Shown here: positions 51,013-60,083 of the stretch, one piece after another
How the letters are laid out: the number at the start of each line of letters is the position of its first letter
Numbering within the stretch: the stretch's first letter is position 1
Source: Paenibacillus artemisiicola
GTDB taxonomy: Bacteria > Bacillota > Bacilli > Paenibacillales > Paenibacillaceae
NCBI RefSeq assembly: GCF_017652985.1
Contig: NZ_JAGGDJ010000016.1
Location: 1 to 64,000 of the forward strand
DNA length: 64,000 bases
Reading direction: 5' to 3'
Program-made: the position numbers and the translations under genes
The notes under the pieces: model-generated
Database searches by the model: none
What the model saw: the letters and a program-made list of their open reading frames with translations, nothing else
Told to the model about the DNA's origin: nothing

Positions 51013-52680
51013 TCACGCGTCGCTTGCCTCCGGCGTCAGGCGCTTCCGCGCCCGCTCGTCCGCGAGCAGCCGCAGCAGCTCCGCCCGGGCGGCGCGCGAG
51101 CGCGCGTCCGCGAAGGCGGGATGCGCGAGATTCCGCAGCTCCATCGGATCCTCCGCGACGTTGTACAGCTCGTATTCGTCCGGCACGGGCGTCCCCCCGC
51201 CGCCCGGCTCGACGGGCGAGCTGTCGAAATAGCGGCTCAGCTTCCACAGCTGCTTCCGTCCGTCCGCGCCGACCGCCGCGATGACCGTCTCGACGCCGTT
51301 CGGCTGCGTGACCGCGGGATACGGGCGGCCGAACGGACTGACCTGGTGCTGCCCCTTCGTCGGATCATCCAGCGTGAGGAAGTAGACCGGGGCGTCCGGG
51401 ATCGCGGGCGGCCGCCCGCCGCCGACGTACGGGGCGAGATTCCTCCCGGAGAGCGGCCGCGCCTCGCTGAACCGCCCCCGCAGCCGCTGCCGGACGGCTT
51501 CGGGGTCGGCGCCCGCAAGCCCGAGCAGCGTCGGCAGCAGGTCGACGTGGCTGGTGAGCGCATGGCTGTGCGCCGGCCGCGGGAACAGGCGCGGACTGTG
51601 GATGAGCAGCGGCACGCGGAGCGCCTCCTCGTAGGCGCAGTGCCACTTCTGATGCAGGCCGCCGTGGGATCCGAGCAGCTCGCCGTGGTCCGACGTGAAG
51701 ACGACGATCGTATCTTCGTAGAACGGCGAGCGCTTCAGCGCGTCCAGCACGGCGGCCATCTGCCGGTCGGCGTTCTCCTGCAGCCGATAATACAGCCGGC
51801 GGTAGAACGGCTCGTCGCCGATCGGCTGGAGCGCGAGCGGGTAGATGTCCCGGTAGCTCGCCTGGCAGCGCGGCTTCGTCCGGAGCGTCTCGCCCGCCGA
51901 CGGAGCGGGGGGAATGTCCGGGACCGACGGTCCGGCTTCGAACCGGAACCGGCGGCGCATCCGCGCGGTGACGGCGCCGTACAGCACGATGTCGTGCGGA
52001 TTGACGAAGGACGCGACGACGAGCCACGGCTCAGGATGCGCGCCGCCGCGCCGCGCCCGGCCGAGCGCTTCGAGCAGCCGGACGGTCTCGGCGGCGTAGA
52101 CCCCGTCCCGGCCGGGCAGGCCGGCCGCCGCGGAGGAGCCGGAGTTGCGCGGATCCCGTCCGTGCGGCTCGGGGCCGATCCAGCCGGCGAAGCCGTAGCG
52201 GCCGAGGCGGTCGGCGCGGGCGTACAGGCCGCCCTTCGCCGGGACCGGCACGCCCGTGACGGGATCGTAGCTCGATACGCTCCGGTGCGTGCCGGGGACG
52301 ACGATGTCCTCGAAGGAGACATGCCATTTGCCCTTATAATACGTCCGGTAGCCGGCCGCGCGGAAATAATCGCCCATCGTGGGCACCGTATTCGCGTCCA
52401 GCCAGAACATGTCGGAGTCGAACGGCTCCTTCGCGATCCCGGTCGTCTGCGTGACGCCGTGCAGGGACGGATACTGGCCGGTGAGCAGGGTGGCGCGGCT
52501 CGGCGAGCACGCGGAGCTGCCGATGTAATGCCGGTGGAATTCCAGCGCGTGTTCGCGCAGCATCCGCTGCGCCGCCAGATGCCGCGAGCGCCATTCCCGG
52601 GCGGCCGGCGTCTCGTAGACAGGCGGGTAGCGCTCCTCGTCGACGAGCAGCACGAGGATATTCGGCTTGGCACGGTCCAT
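51013..52680 (-). CDS. Sulfatase (formylglycine type)
   Basis: 555 aa, no signal peptide. PNILVLLVDEER is the metal-binding start and SACSPSRATLLTGQYPSLHGV the sulfatase signature; the Cys of CSPSR is converted to formylglycine by a maturing enzyme not found in this window. VFTSDHGELLGSHGG.HQKW provides further metal ligands, and a long C-terminal region (DEYELYNVAEDPMELRNLAHP) is typical. It cleaves sulfate esters, perhaps of polysaccharides, but specificity is not readable. Ends near 51013 beside the divergently oriented S-layer-type gene's upstream region. Confidence 0.92.
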   Translation of the reverse strand: MDRAKPNILVLLVDEERYPPVYETPAAREWRSRHLAAQRMLREHALEFHRHYIGSSACSPSRATLLTGQYPSLHGVTQTTGIAKEPFDSDMFWLDANTVPTMGDYFRAAGYRTYYKGKWHVSFEDIVVPGTHRSVSSYDPVTGVPVPAKGGLYARADRLGRYGFAGWIGPEPHGRDPRNSGSSAAAGLPGRDGVYAAETVRLLEALGRARRGGAHPEPWLVVASFVNPHDIVLYGAVTARMRRRFRFEAGPSVPDIPPAPSAGETLRTKPRCQASYRDIYPLALQPIGDEPFYRRLYYRLQENADRQMAAVLDALKRSPFYEDTIVVFTSDHGELLGSHGGLHQKWHCAYEEALRVPLLIHSPRLFPRPAHSHALTSHVDLLPTLLGLAGADPEAVRQRLRGRFSEARPLSGRNLAPYVGGGRPPAIPDAPVYFLTLDDPTKGQHQVSPFGRPYPAVTQPNGVETVIAAVGADGRKQLWKLSRYFDSSPVEPGGGGTPVPDEYELYNVAEDPMELRNLAHPAFADARSRAARAELLRLLADERARKRLTPEASDA

Positions 52681-52802
52681 GCGATCGCCTCCGTAAGCAA
52701 CGTTCTTCCCTAAGCGTATGCGGCGGCGGCATGGAATACGCGAATTCGCCCCGGCGGTGGTATAATCGAGCGAGACCGGCGGAAGCGGGAAAGGGGAACG
52801 AC

Positions 52803-54374
52803 ATGAGCGTCATACGATTGGAGAACGTGACGAAGAAATACGGGGACGCGCTGATTTTTCGCGAGATCTATTTTCGCTTGAGCCAAGGGGAGCGCATCGC
52901 CCTCATCGGCCGCAACGGCGCGGGCAAATCGACGGTATTCAAGCTGATCCTGGGGCAGGAGGAGCCGACGTCCGGCAAGGTGGAGGTCGATCCCGGGGCG
53001 CGGATCGGCTACTTCTCGCAATTCTCGGAGCTGCACGGGCGTTTGTCCGCCCAGCAGGAGCTCGAGCTGTGCTTCGAGGAGGCCGCGCGGATCGAACGGG
53101 AGCTGCAAGAGATCGCGGAGCGGCTCGGGGAAGCAGCGGACGACGGCGAGATGGAGACGCTGCTCGCGCGGCAGGCGGAGCTGTTCGAGCGCATGGAGCA
53201 TATCGACGGCTGGAACGTGCCGGTGGAGATCGACACGGTGCTGACGAAGCTCGGCTTCGGCGAACGGTCGCGGCATCAGCCCGTCGACGAGCTGTCCGGC
53301 GGCTGGCGCAACCGCGCGGCGCTGGCCAAGATGCTCGTCCAGCGGCCCGACGTCGTGCTGCTCGACGAGCCGACGAACTACCTCGACATCGAAGGCATCG
53401 CGTGGCTCGAGCAGTGGCTGCACCGGTTCGGCGGGGCGATGATCCTGATCTCCCACGACCGCGAATTCATCGACAAGGCCGCGACGCAAATCGTCGAGAT
53501 CGAGAATTACCATTTTCATCCGTACGAGGGGAACTACACCGACTACATCCGCAAGAAGAAGCTGCGCCGGAAGGAGCTCGTCCGCCAGTTCGAATGGGAG
53601 GAAGAGCTGCTGCTCATGGAAGCGGAGGGCATCGAGGACCGCGCGAGCCGCAAATCCGCGAAGGACCGGCTGTCCCGCAAGCTGGCCGACAGCAAGAAGC
53701 GCGTCGAGCCGCATCCGGTCAACGTGCTCATCACCGACATTTACGAGCGGCTGCGCTTCCCGGACAAGCTGTGCGAGGTCAAGGCCATCGGGCAGCGCTA
53801 CGAGGGCCGAGAGATTTTCAAGGGCGTGAGCTTCGACATTCAGAAGGAGGACCGGCTCGTCATCGCGGGGCCGAACGGAAGCGGGAAGTCCACGCTGATC
53901 AAGGCGCTGACGGGCGAGGAGAAGCCGGCGACCGGCGAGGTGGTCTGGGAGCGGGGCGTGGAATTCGCGTATTTCAACCGGATGTGGGCGGAGCTCGATC
54001 CGAAGGATACCGTGAGCCACGCGGTCAACACGTACGGCCTCGGGCTGGACGCGCCGCGCAAGAAGGTGAACAAATTCCTGTCCATGCTGCAATTCTCGGA
54101 GGCGGACTTGAGCAAGCCCACCGGCAGTCTCTCCGGCGGGCAGAAGGCCCGGGTCGCACTCGCGAAATGCCTGCTCTCCGGCGCCGCGGTCGTCATCCTG
54201 GACGAGCCGACCAACCACCTCGATCTGACGAGCATCCAGGTCATGGAGCAGGCGTTGATCCATTTTCCCGGCGCGGTCGTGACGGTCAGCCATGACCGGT
54301 TCTTCATCGACAAGATCGGCACGAAAATGCTCGCGTTCGACCCGGAGACGGGCGTCAGCGAACGGTCCCTGTAA
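52803..54374 (+). CDS. ABC-F family ATPase
   Basis: 523 aa with two ATPase domains and no TM part. Domain 1: GRNGAGKST (Walker A), LSGGWRNRAALAKML, LLDEPTNYLD. Domain 2: GPNGSGKST, LSGGQKARVALAKCL, ILDEPTNHLD. The linker between (YIRKKKLRRKELVRQFEWEEELLLMEAEGIEDRASRKS) is the charged helical arm (P-site tRNA interaction motif) of ABC-F proteins, which act on the ribosome. It lacks the C-terminal extension of Uup. Start ATG 52803 with GGGGAACGAC upstream, divergent from the sulfatase gene. Subtype (housekeeping or antibiotic resistance) not resolved. Confidence 0.93.
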   Translation: MSVIRLENVTKKYGDALIFREIYFRLSQGERIALIGRNGAGKSTVFKLILGQEEPTSGKVEVDPGARIGYFSQFSELHGRLSAQQELELCFEEAARIERELQEIAERLGEAADDGEMETLLARQAELFERMEHIDGWNVPVEIDTVLTKLGFGERSRHQPVDELSGGWRNRAALAKMLVQRPDVVLLDEPTNYLDIEGIAWLEQWLHRFGGAMILISHDREFIDKAATQIVEIENYHFHPYEGNYTDYIRKKKLRRKELVRQFEWEEELLLMEAEGIEDRASRKSAKDRLSRKLADSKKRVEPHPVNVLITDIYERLRFPDKLCEVKAIGQRYEGREIFKGVSFDIQKEDRLVIAGPNGSGKSTLIKALTGEEKPATGEVVWERGVEFAYFNRMWAELDPKDTVSHAVNTYGLGLDAPRKKVNKFLSMLQFSEADLSKPTGSLSGGQKARVALAKCLLSGAAVVILDEPTNHLDLTSIQVMEQALIHFPGAVVTVSHDRFFIDKIGTKMLAFDPETGVSERSL

Positions 54375-54508
54375 GGGGAGCGGGAGCGGAACGTCGCCGG
54401 TATCCGGACACGCTCGCCGCAAGCGCAAGCAGGCCGGCAGCCCCTCGCAGGAGGAGGCCGCCGGCCTTTTTGCATGCTTGCCGCCGCGCAGGAACCGCGC
54501 AAGAACGG

Positions 54509-55177
54509 TTATTTCAAAGCAAATGCCGCATGCGCCCACGAATAGTCCGGGTCCGGCTGCCGGCCGTCTTTGTACGTGGAGATGAGCGCCCAGCGGTCGG
54601 CGCCGGAGACGTTCGGGTACGACGCGTGCAGCAGCAGGTCGTGGAACACGAGCGCGTCCCCTTTGGCCGCGGGAAAGTCGACGATCCGCGACGCGTCGAT
54701 GTTCGCCTCGTCGAGCCGGTAGACGAAGCCCTTGTCGTCGGGCGCTTCGCCGTCGTGGGTCACGGTCTCGTTGTGCGAGCCGGGAACGAGCCGCAGGCAG
54801 CCGTTCTCCGGCGTCGCGTCGTCGAGCGCGATCCAGACGGACAGCTTGTGGCTGCCGTGCCAATACGAGTAATCCTGATGCCACGGCGAACCGAAGTCGG
54901 TGCTCGCGTTCTTGAACACGATCTTGTCGCTCAGGAACAGGACGTCGTCGCCGAGAATCGCTTTCAGCGCCCGGGACAGGCGGGGCGCGGCGGCGGCTTC
55001 CTTGAACAACGGGCTGGCGGCGGTCAGGCCGAGGTAGACGCCGCTCCCGTCGACGGCATTCCGCGACAGGATGTCCTTGGCTTCTGTCTTCAGCCGGTCG
55101 ATCTCTTCCTCCGAAAACAACTGTTTGACGATGACGTACCCTTGCGTGTCGAATATGTCCTTGATCGAGTCGGTCAT
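54509..55177 (-). CDS. Phytanoyl-CoA dioxygenase family (PhyH) protein
   Basis: 222-aa Fe(II)/2-oxoglutarate oxygenase. The N-terminal pattern FDTQGYVIVKQLFSEEEIDRLK is typical. The iron ligands are in SPWHQDYSYWHG (His-x-Asp) and in VFHDLLLHASYPN (distal His). SVWIALDDATPENGCLRLVPGSHN is the family hallmark. Start ATG 55177 with AAGGAGGAATACCC upstream. It is divergent from a Fur-controlled siderophore-binding protein; the Fur box is 130 bases upstream and may not affect it. Substrate unknown. Confidence 0.92.
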   Translation of the reverse strand: MTDSIKDIFDTQGYVIVKQLFSEEEIDRLKTEAKDILSRNAVDGSGVYLGLTAASPLFKEAAAAPRLSRALKAILGDDVLFLSDKIVFKNASTDFGSPWHQDYSYWHGSHKLSVWIALDDATPENGCLRLVPGSHNETVTHDGEAPDDKGFVYRLDEANIDASRIVDFPAAKGDALVFHDLLLHASYPNVSGADRWALISTYKDGRQPDPDYSWAHAAFALK

Positions 55178-55280
55178 GGGTATTCCTCCTTGTCGGAATC
55201 GGGTCGGGCTTACGAAAGATATTCGCCGGCCAGCGGCGGAATCATTCTTTTCCGGCGCGGCGGCGGGCCGATTTCTTGCC

Positions 55281-55330
55281 TTGACAGGATTGAGCCTCGA
55301 CTCTATATTGATAATAATAATCATTATCAA
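55281..55330 (+). promoter_or_regulatory. Fur-regulated promoter (first)
   Basis: TTGACA (55281-55286), 17 bases, TATATT (55304-55309), followed at once by a Fur box TTGATAATAATAATCATTATCAA (55308-55330), very close to the GATAATGATAATCATTATC consensus. Confidence 0.88.
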
Positions 55331-55357
55331 TTAAAAAGCATCGAGAGGGGTTTGGCA

Positions 55358-56362
55358 GTGACAGCTATGAGAGGGACCTTATTTATGGGGCTGGCCTTGG
55401 CCCTCGCCGTCATGCTCGCGGGGTGCGGCGCGAACGGGCAGTCGAACGGGACGGCCGCCGCGGACAAGCCGGCTAACGGAAACGCGGCGGCGCCGGAGAA
55501 CGGGCAGGCGCGGACGGCCGGGGAGAAGGCGGCCAAAAATTACACCGACGCCAAGGGCAGAGAAGTCGAGGTGCCCGTCGATCCGCGGCGGATCGTCTAC
55601 GTCGGCAGCGACCCCGGCGATCTGCTGGCGCTCGGCGTCCAGCCGCTCGGGGCGTCGCTCAGCGTCATCGCCTCGCAGGTGGCGTACCCGGATTTGCTCG
55701 CGGGAATCGAGGACGTCGGCTATCCGGCGAACACGGAGAAGGTGCTTGCGCTCGCGCCGGATTTGATCCTGTTCAGCGATTGGGACGAGAAGGCGCTCGA
55801 GCCGCTCGCCAAGATCGCCCCGACCGTCGTCATGGGCGGCGACGGCACGTTCGAACGGATGGGCCAATTCGCCGAGCTGCTCGGCAGGCAGCAGGAAGCC
55901 GCGGCCTACAAAGCGGATTACGACGCGAAGGCCGATCAGGTCAAGGAGCGGCTGAAGGACCGGATCAAGCCGGGCACGACGGCGACGGTGCTGCTGCAGC
56001 TGGGCAAGGATCTCTACGTCATGGGGCATCAAGGGCTGTCGGTCTCCCTGTACGACATGCTGGATCTGAAGCCGTCGGGCGGCGTGAAGCAGTTGATCGA
56101 CAAGGACGAGCGCTTCAGTCTCGTCTCCGAGGAAGTGCTGCCGAGCTTCGCGGGCGACGAGCTGTACGTGCTGACGGATGAAGCCGAAGAGACGGCGACG
56201 GCGACGAAGGCGCTGCTGGGGAGCCGCGTCTGGTCCACGATTCCGGCCGTGCGGAACGGGCGCGTCACCGTCATGAACAGCCGCTGGAATTTCGACGACC
56301 CCGTGACGAGGGAACGGCTGCTGGACGAGCTGGGCAAGGTCATGGCGGAGAAGGCGGAGTAG
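55358..56362 (+). CDS. Iron-siderophore ABC transporter substrate-binding lipoprotein
   Basis: 334 aa. Lipobox AGCG after a hydrophobic leader; Gly/Ala/Asn-rich linker; then a periplasmic-binding fold of the FepB/FhuD type: YTDAKGREVEVPVDPRRIVYVGSDPGDLLALGVQPLG.., VEDVGYPAN, APDLILFSDWDEKALEPLAKIAPTVV. It captures an iron-siderophore outside the cell for a permease, but no FecCD permease or ATPase gene follows. Start is GTG 55358 with GAGAGGGG 7 bases upstream (TTG 55352 and ATG 55367 also in frame). Repression by Fur is expected from the box upstream. Confidence 0.9.
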   Translation: MTAMRGTLFMGLALALAVMLAGCGANGQSNGTAAADKPANGNAAAPENGQARTAGEKAAKNYTDAKGREVEVPVDPRRIVYVGSDPGDLLALGVQPLGASLSVIASQVAYPDLLAGIEDVGYPANTEKVLALAPDLILFSDWDEKALEPLAKIAPTVVMGGDGTFERMGQFAELLGRQQEAAAYKADYDAKADQVKERLKDRIKPGTTATVLLQLGKDLYVMGHQGLSVSLYDMLDLKPSGGVKQLIDKDERFSLVSEEVLPSFAGDELYVLTDEAEETATATKALLGSRVWSTIPAVRNGRVTVMNSRWNFDDPVTRERLLDELGKVMAEKAE

Positions 56363-56468
56363 CCGGCGAGGGGGCTAGCGGTCGGTGCTGGAACGGATCC
56401 CGCTTTCAAGGGTATACTGATTAGCGGCAAGGACTAGCAACCCCCAGGAGGGAAAGGAGCCGCGAACC

Positions 56469-56789
56469 ATGTCCGATACGTTGATCGCCGTCGCCCTGTA
56501 TCGCCCGCATCCCGGCAAGGAAAGCGAGCTGCGCGGCATCGTGCTGGAACACGAGCCGGCGCTCCGCGCGGAAGGGCTCATCACGGAGCATCCGCTGCTT
56601 CGGATGGAGGCGGAGGACGGCACCGTCATGGAGATTTTCGAGTGGAAGTCGGAAGAAGCGAAGGACCAGGCGCATCGCTCGCCCGTTGTTTGGCCGCTCT
56701 GGGAACGGATGATGGCCGTGGCCGAGATGACGAATCTCGCTTCGCTGAAAGAAGCGCAGAAGCCGTTTCCGGTGTTCAAGCGGCTGTAG
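56469..56789 (+). CDS. Antibiotic biosynthesis monooxygenase (ABM) domain protein
   Basis: 106-aa ferredoxin-like ABM domain: IAVALYRPHPGKESELRGIVLEHEPALRAEGLITEHPLLRME, then the strand GTVMEIFEWKSEEAKDQAHRSP, and a final helix. Many members of this family (e.g. HmoA/HmoB-like) degrade haem or act on quinones; the conserved pattern here does not show which. Its position after a Fur-regulated gene is suggestive of iron use, but it is 107 bases away with its own GGAGGGAAAGGAG ribosome site. Confidence 0.82.
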   Translation: MSDTLIAVALYRPHPGKESELRGIVLEHEPALRAEGLITEHPLLRMEAEDGTVMEIFEWKSEEAKDQAHRSPVVWPLWERMMAVAEMTNLASLKEAQKPFPVFKRL

Positions 56790-56890
56790 GCCGCGCAGGC
56801 GGCAGAACCGGAAGAGAAGTGCCTGTAACGGCTGTAGGCGTGCAGCAACGCAAGAATAGCAAGAACGCTAATACGCAAGAACGCAAGAAT

Positions 56891-56923
56891 AGCCATGCTC
56901 CCCCGAGGAGCGTGGCTCTTCTT
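56891..56923 (+). terminator. Hairpin with T-rich tail
   Basis: AGCCATGCTCC / GGAGCGTGGCT with a short loop, then CTTCTT. It follows the ABM gene; termination strength uncertain. Preceding 50 bases hold loose AAGAACGCAAGAATAGC-type repeats. Confidence 0.5.
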
Positions 56924-57088
56924 CATGATCGGGCGACCTGCCCGCACAAGGCGCGGACGGATGCACGCGGGCGGTCGATTTTTCGGCACCCTCGCTCCGC
57001 TCCCCGCGTGCGTCGCGGCGGCGCGTGAAGACTGTCAACTTCACGCGCCCCGATCAGCCTGCCGCCCCGCGGCGCCTTCGGCGCCGGC

Positions 57089-57823
57089 TTAGCCGCCGTT
57101 CAACTGCCGGAAGATCTCGTCGCGTTCCGCGCGCGAGGCTTGCGAGGTGAGCGCCGACCAGCCGTAAGGTACTTCCCGCCGGCCGTCCGCGAGGCCCTTC
57201 ATCGCTTCGTCCGCGAACAGCGCGAGCGGAATGCCGTCGCCGTTCGTGCCCGGAATGCCGATGTCGGTGTCCGTGTGCGGCGGGCAGATTTCGAGGACCT
57301 CGATGCCTTGCGGCTCCAGCTGCTTGCGCAGCGTCAGCGTGAACGCATGCAGCGCCGCCTTCGTCGCGCTGTAGACGGGAGCCGCCGCGAGCGGGACGTG
57401 GGCGAGCCCGGACGTGACGTTCAGCACCGCCGCGTCCGGCCTGCCCGCCAGATGCGGAGCGAACAGCATCGCCAGGTGGATCGGCGCGGCGAGGTTCGTG
57501 GCGAGCTCGCCTTCCGCTTCCCGCCACGCCTCCGGGCCGTCCAGCTTCAGATAGCGCATCACGCCGGCGTTGTTCAGCAGGACGTTTACGTTCGGATGCG
57601 CGCTCGTGACGCGTTCGTACAGCGCGACGCGGCCCTCTTCTTTCGAGACGTCGGCTTCATAGGCATGCAGACCCGGCAGGGCCGCTTGCGCTTCGGCCAG
57701 CTTGTCCGCCCGCCGTCCGCAGACGATGACGGTATTGCCCGCCGCGATCAGCCGCTCGGCCAGCGCAAGGCCGATGCCGGTCGCGCCGCCGGTGATGAGA
57801 ATCGTGTTTCCGTTCATATTCAT
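57089..57823 (-). CDS. Short-chain dehydrogenase/reductase (DltE-like)
   Basis: 244 aa classical SDR. ILITGGATGIGLALAERL is the cofactor loop, NNAGVMRYLK the NNAG motif, and VTSGLAHVPLAAAPVYSATKAALHAF holds the catalytic Ser and Tyr-x-x-x-Lys. PPHTDTDIGIPG and similar C-terminal motifs resemble the DltE/YvaG group. Start ATG 57823 with GGAGC about 9 bases upstream. Divergent from a helix-turn-helix regulator gene (57970), which probably controls it. Confidence 0.92.
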   Translation of the reverse strand: MNMNGNTILITGGATGIGLALAERLIAAGNTVIVCGRRADKLAEAQAALPGLHAYEADVSKEEGRVALYERVTSAHPNVNVLLNNAGVMRYLKLDGPEAWREAEGELATNLAAPIHLAMLFAPHLAGRPDAAVLNVTSGLAHVPLAAAPVYSATKAALHAFTLTLRKQLEPQGIEVLEICPPHTDTDIGIPGTNGDGIPLALFADEAMKGLADGRREVPYGWSALTSQASRAERDEIFRQLNGG

Positions 57824-57969
57824 ACGTAGATTGCTCCTTCTCGCGTAAATTGATTTCTTGGGCCGCTTCCCCTAAGCTAGTGTAAAGCGGAATAAAAACG
57901 GCAAGAAGGCGGCTGGTTATACGGGTATAATCACTCCCCCCCTTGCGCGCGGAGAGGAGCGGCGAGACG

Positions 57970-58809
57970 ATGGACAAAACGGCGGAAGCGGTCCGAAACC
58001 GCGAGCTGGCCCATTTCCTTCGCAACCGGCGGGAGCGCATCACGCCCGCGGAGGCGGGTCTTCCCCAGGCCGGACGGCGGCGGACGCCGGGCCTTCGCCG
58101 GGGCGAGGTCGCCCAGCTCGCGGGGGTCAGCCTGGAATGGTACACCTTCCTCGAGCAGGGGCGGCCGATCCAGGCGTCCGCGGAGGTGCTCGAGAGTCTG
58201 GCGATCGCGCTGCGGATGGATGCCGCGGAACGGCGGCATATGTTCCTGCTTGCGCACAAGCAGCCGCCGCCGGAGAAGCCGGCGGCGCAAAGCGAGGTCG
58301 GCTCCGGCGTGCGCCTGCTGCTGGACGAGCTGGCGGCGAGTCCCGCCTGCGCGATGGACGCCCGGATGAACATCGTGGCCTGGAACGCCGCGATGCGGGT
58401 GCTGTACGGCGATCTCGACCGGACGACCGAGACGGAGCGCAACCTGCTCTGGCACACGTTCCTGTCCGCCGATTTCCGGCGCCTGAAGGGGGACGAATGG
58501 GACGAGCACGCGCGGCGGACGGTCGCCCAGTTTCGCGCGGAGATGGCCCGCCATCCCGGCGACCCGTGGTGGAGCGGGCACGTCGCGGCCGTGTCCGAGG
58601 CCAGCGCCGAGTTCCGGGACCTCTGGGAACGGCACGACGTGCTCGACTACTCGAACGCCCGCAAAATCATGCATCATCCCGTCGCCGGACCGCTCGCGTT
58701 CGAATACGTGGCTTTCCAGCCGCTCGACGCGCCCGATCTGCAAGTCGGCATCCATGTTCCGCTGGACGAAGAGACGAAACGCAAGATTCGCAAGCTGCTC
58801 GCGCTTTAA
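57970..58809 (+). CDS. XRE-type regulator with MLTR ligand-binding domain
   Basis: 279 aa. N-terminal HTH (LAHFLRNRRERITPAEAG..RRTPGLRRGEVAQLAGVSLEWYTFLEQGRPIQASAEVLESLA) is the well-known MerR/MmyB-like actinobacterial-type pattern. The C-terminal PAS-like MLTR domain (DELAASPACAMDARMNIVAWNAAM.., WWSGHVAAVSEASAEFRDLW.RHDV, ADVLDYSNARKIMHHPVAG) binds a small molecule. Start ATG 57970 with AGAGGAGCGGCG upstream. Divergent SDR and downstream 2-hydroxyacid dehydrogenase are likely targets. Confidence 0.92.
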   Translation: MDKTAEAVRNRELAHFLRNRRERITPAEAGLPQAGRRRTPGLRRGEVAQLAGVSLEWYTFLEQGRPIQASAEVLESLAIALRMDAAERRHMFLLAHKQPPPEKPAAQSEVGSGVRLLLDELAASPACAMDARMNIVAWNAAMRVLYGDLDRTTETERNLLWHTFLSADFRRLKGDEWDEHARRTVAQFRAEMARHPGDPWWSGHVAAVSEASAEFRDLWERHDVLDYSNARKIMHHPVAGPLAFEYVAFQPLDAPDLQVGIHVPLDEETKRKIRKLLAL

Positions 58810-58840
58810 CCATCTTCGATTGGCCAAGGAGGAATGCCCC

Positions 58841-59800
58841 ATGACAACGATGCTTTGCCTGTACCCGCTCAGCCCGGAGCAGGAAGCGGCCGTGCGCGCC
58901 GCCGCGCCGGGCGTATCGATCACGTTCGGACGCCCGGGCGGCCAGGACGACGAGGCGTACCGCGAGGCGGAAATCATTTTCGGCTGGGACGCGAAGGTGA
59001 AGGAGGTCGCCCTGCAAGAGGGGACCAAGCTGCGCTGGATCCAGAGCTGGTCCTCGGGCATCGACAGCCTGCCGCTCGACCGGCTGGAGGCGCGCGGCGT
59101 GCGGCTCACCGACGCGAGCGGCGTGCACGCCCGCTCGGTGTCGGAGACGGCCGTCGCCATGATGCTCGGCCTGTCGCGCGGCATCGCGGCCGCCGTCCGC
59201 AACCAGCGGACCGGCGCCTGGGAGAGCCCGGAGACGCTGGCCGAGATGAACGGCGGCACCGTCGCGATCGTCGGCGCCGGCGAGATCGGCCGCGAGGTGG
59301 CCCGGATCGCGCGCGCGTTCGACATGCGCGTGCTGGCCGTCCGCCGTTCGGGCGGCGCCGTGCCGGAGGCGGACGCGGCGTACGCGGCCGACCGGCTGGA
59401 CGAGGCGCTGCGGGAAGCCGACTACGTCGTGAACATTTTGCCGCTGACGAACGAGACGGCGCATCTGTTCCAGGCGGAACGGTTCGCCGCGATGAAGCGC
59501 GGCGCGTACTTCATCAATGTCGGGCGCGGCGGGACGGTGCGGACGGAGGACCTCGTCGCGGCGCTCGAGCAGGGCGTCATCGCGGGCGCGGGACTCGACG
59601 TGTTCGAGCAGGAGCCGCTGCCCGCGGACCATCCGCTCTGGGCGCTGCCGAACGTCATCCTCACGCCGCATAACGCCGGCGGCCTGACCGCGCGCAACGT
59701 GGAGCGGCTCGTCCGGCTGGTCGCCGCCAACCTGGGCATCTACTTGTCCGGCGAGCCCGAGAAGCTGCGCAATCTCGTGGATTACGGCAAGAGATATTGA
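58841..59800 (+). CDS. D-isomer specific 2-hydroxyacid dehydrogenase
   Basis: 319 aa, NAD(P)-dependent. GAGEIGREVARIARAFDMRVLAVRRS is the Rossmann motif; NILPLTNETAHLF, INVGRGGTVRTEDLVAALEQGVIAGAGLDVFEQEPLPADHPLWALPN contains catalytic Arg/Glu, and ILTPHNAG the catalytic His. This is the group reducing 2-keto acids such as glyoxylate or hydroxypyruvate. ATG 58841 with AAGGAGGAATGCCCC upstream. Starts 31 bases after the regulator stop and is likely cotranscribed with it. Confidence 0.92.
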   Translation: MTTMLCLYPLSPEQEAAVRAAAPGVSITFGRPGGQDDEAYREAEIIFGWDAKVKEVALQEGTKLRWIQSWSSGIDSLPLDRLEARGVRLTDASGVHARSVSETAVAMMLGLSRGIAAAVRNQRTGAWESPETLAEMNGGTVAIVGAGEIGREVARIARAFDMRVLAVRRSGGAVPEADAAYAADRLDEALREADYVVNILPLTNETAHLFQAERFAAMKRGAYFINVGRGGTVRTEDLVAALEQGVIAGAGLDVFEQEPLPADHPLWALPNVILTPHNAGGLTARNVERLVRLVAANLGIYLSGEPEKLRNLVDYGKRY

Positions 59801-59997
59801 ACGTTTGCACGAATACGTTGATTGCGGAGGCGCCCGGGCCTAGCTCGGGCGCCTTTGCCGCGTCCCCGGAGATCTCTGTCGGCGCGCGCGGCAAGCATGC
59901 CGGCATATTCGTGCGCTTCGGCACGCGGGCACGCGGGCAAGCGAGGCGGAGAACGGCATGCGGACGCCGGGCGGAAGCGGGCGAGCGGGGGATCCGC

Positions 59998-60058
59998 TTT
60001 ACAAGCCGCGTGCCCTATGCTATAACTGGTATGAATTATTATTTAGTCGGCTAACTAA
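59998..60058 (+). promoter_or_regulatory. marR promoter and operator
   Basis: TTTACA (59998-60003), 17 bases, TATAAC (60021-60026). Operator-like TTATTTAGTCGGCTAACTAA at 60039-60058, near the expected start site, with TTAG...CTAA arms. Confidence 0.6.
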
Positions 60059-60083
60059 CAGTCGCGACAAGGAGGCTTCGCAA

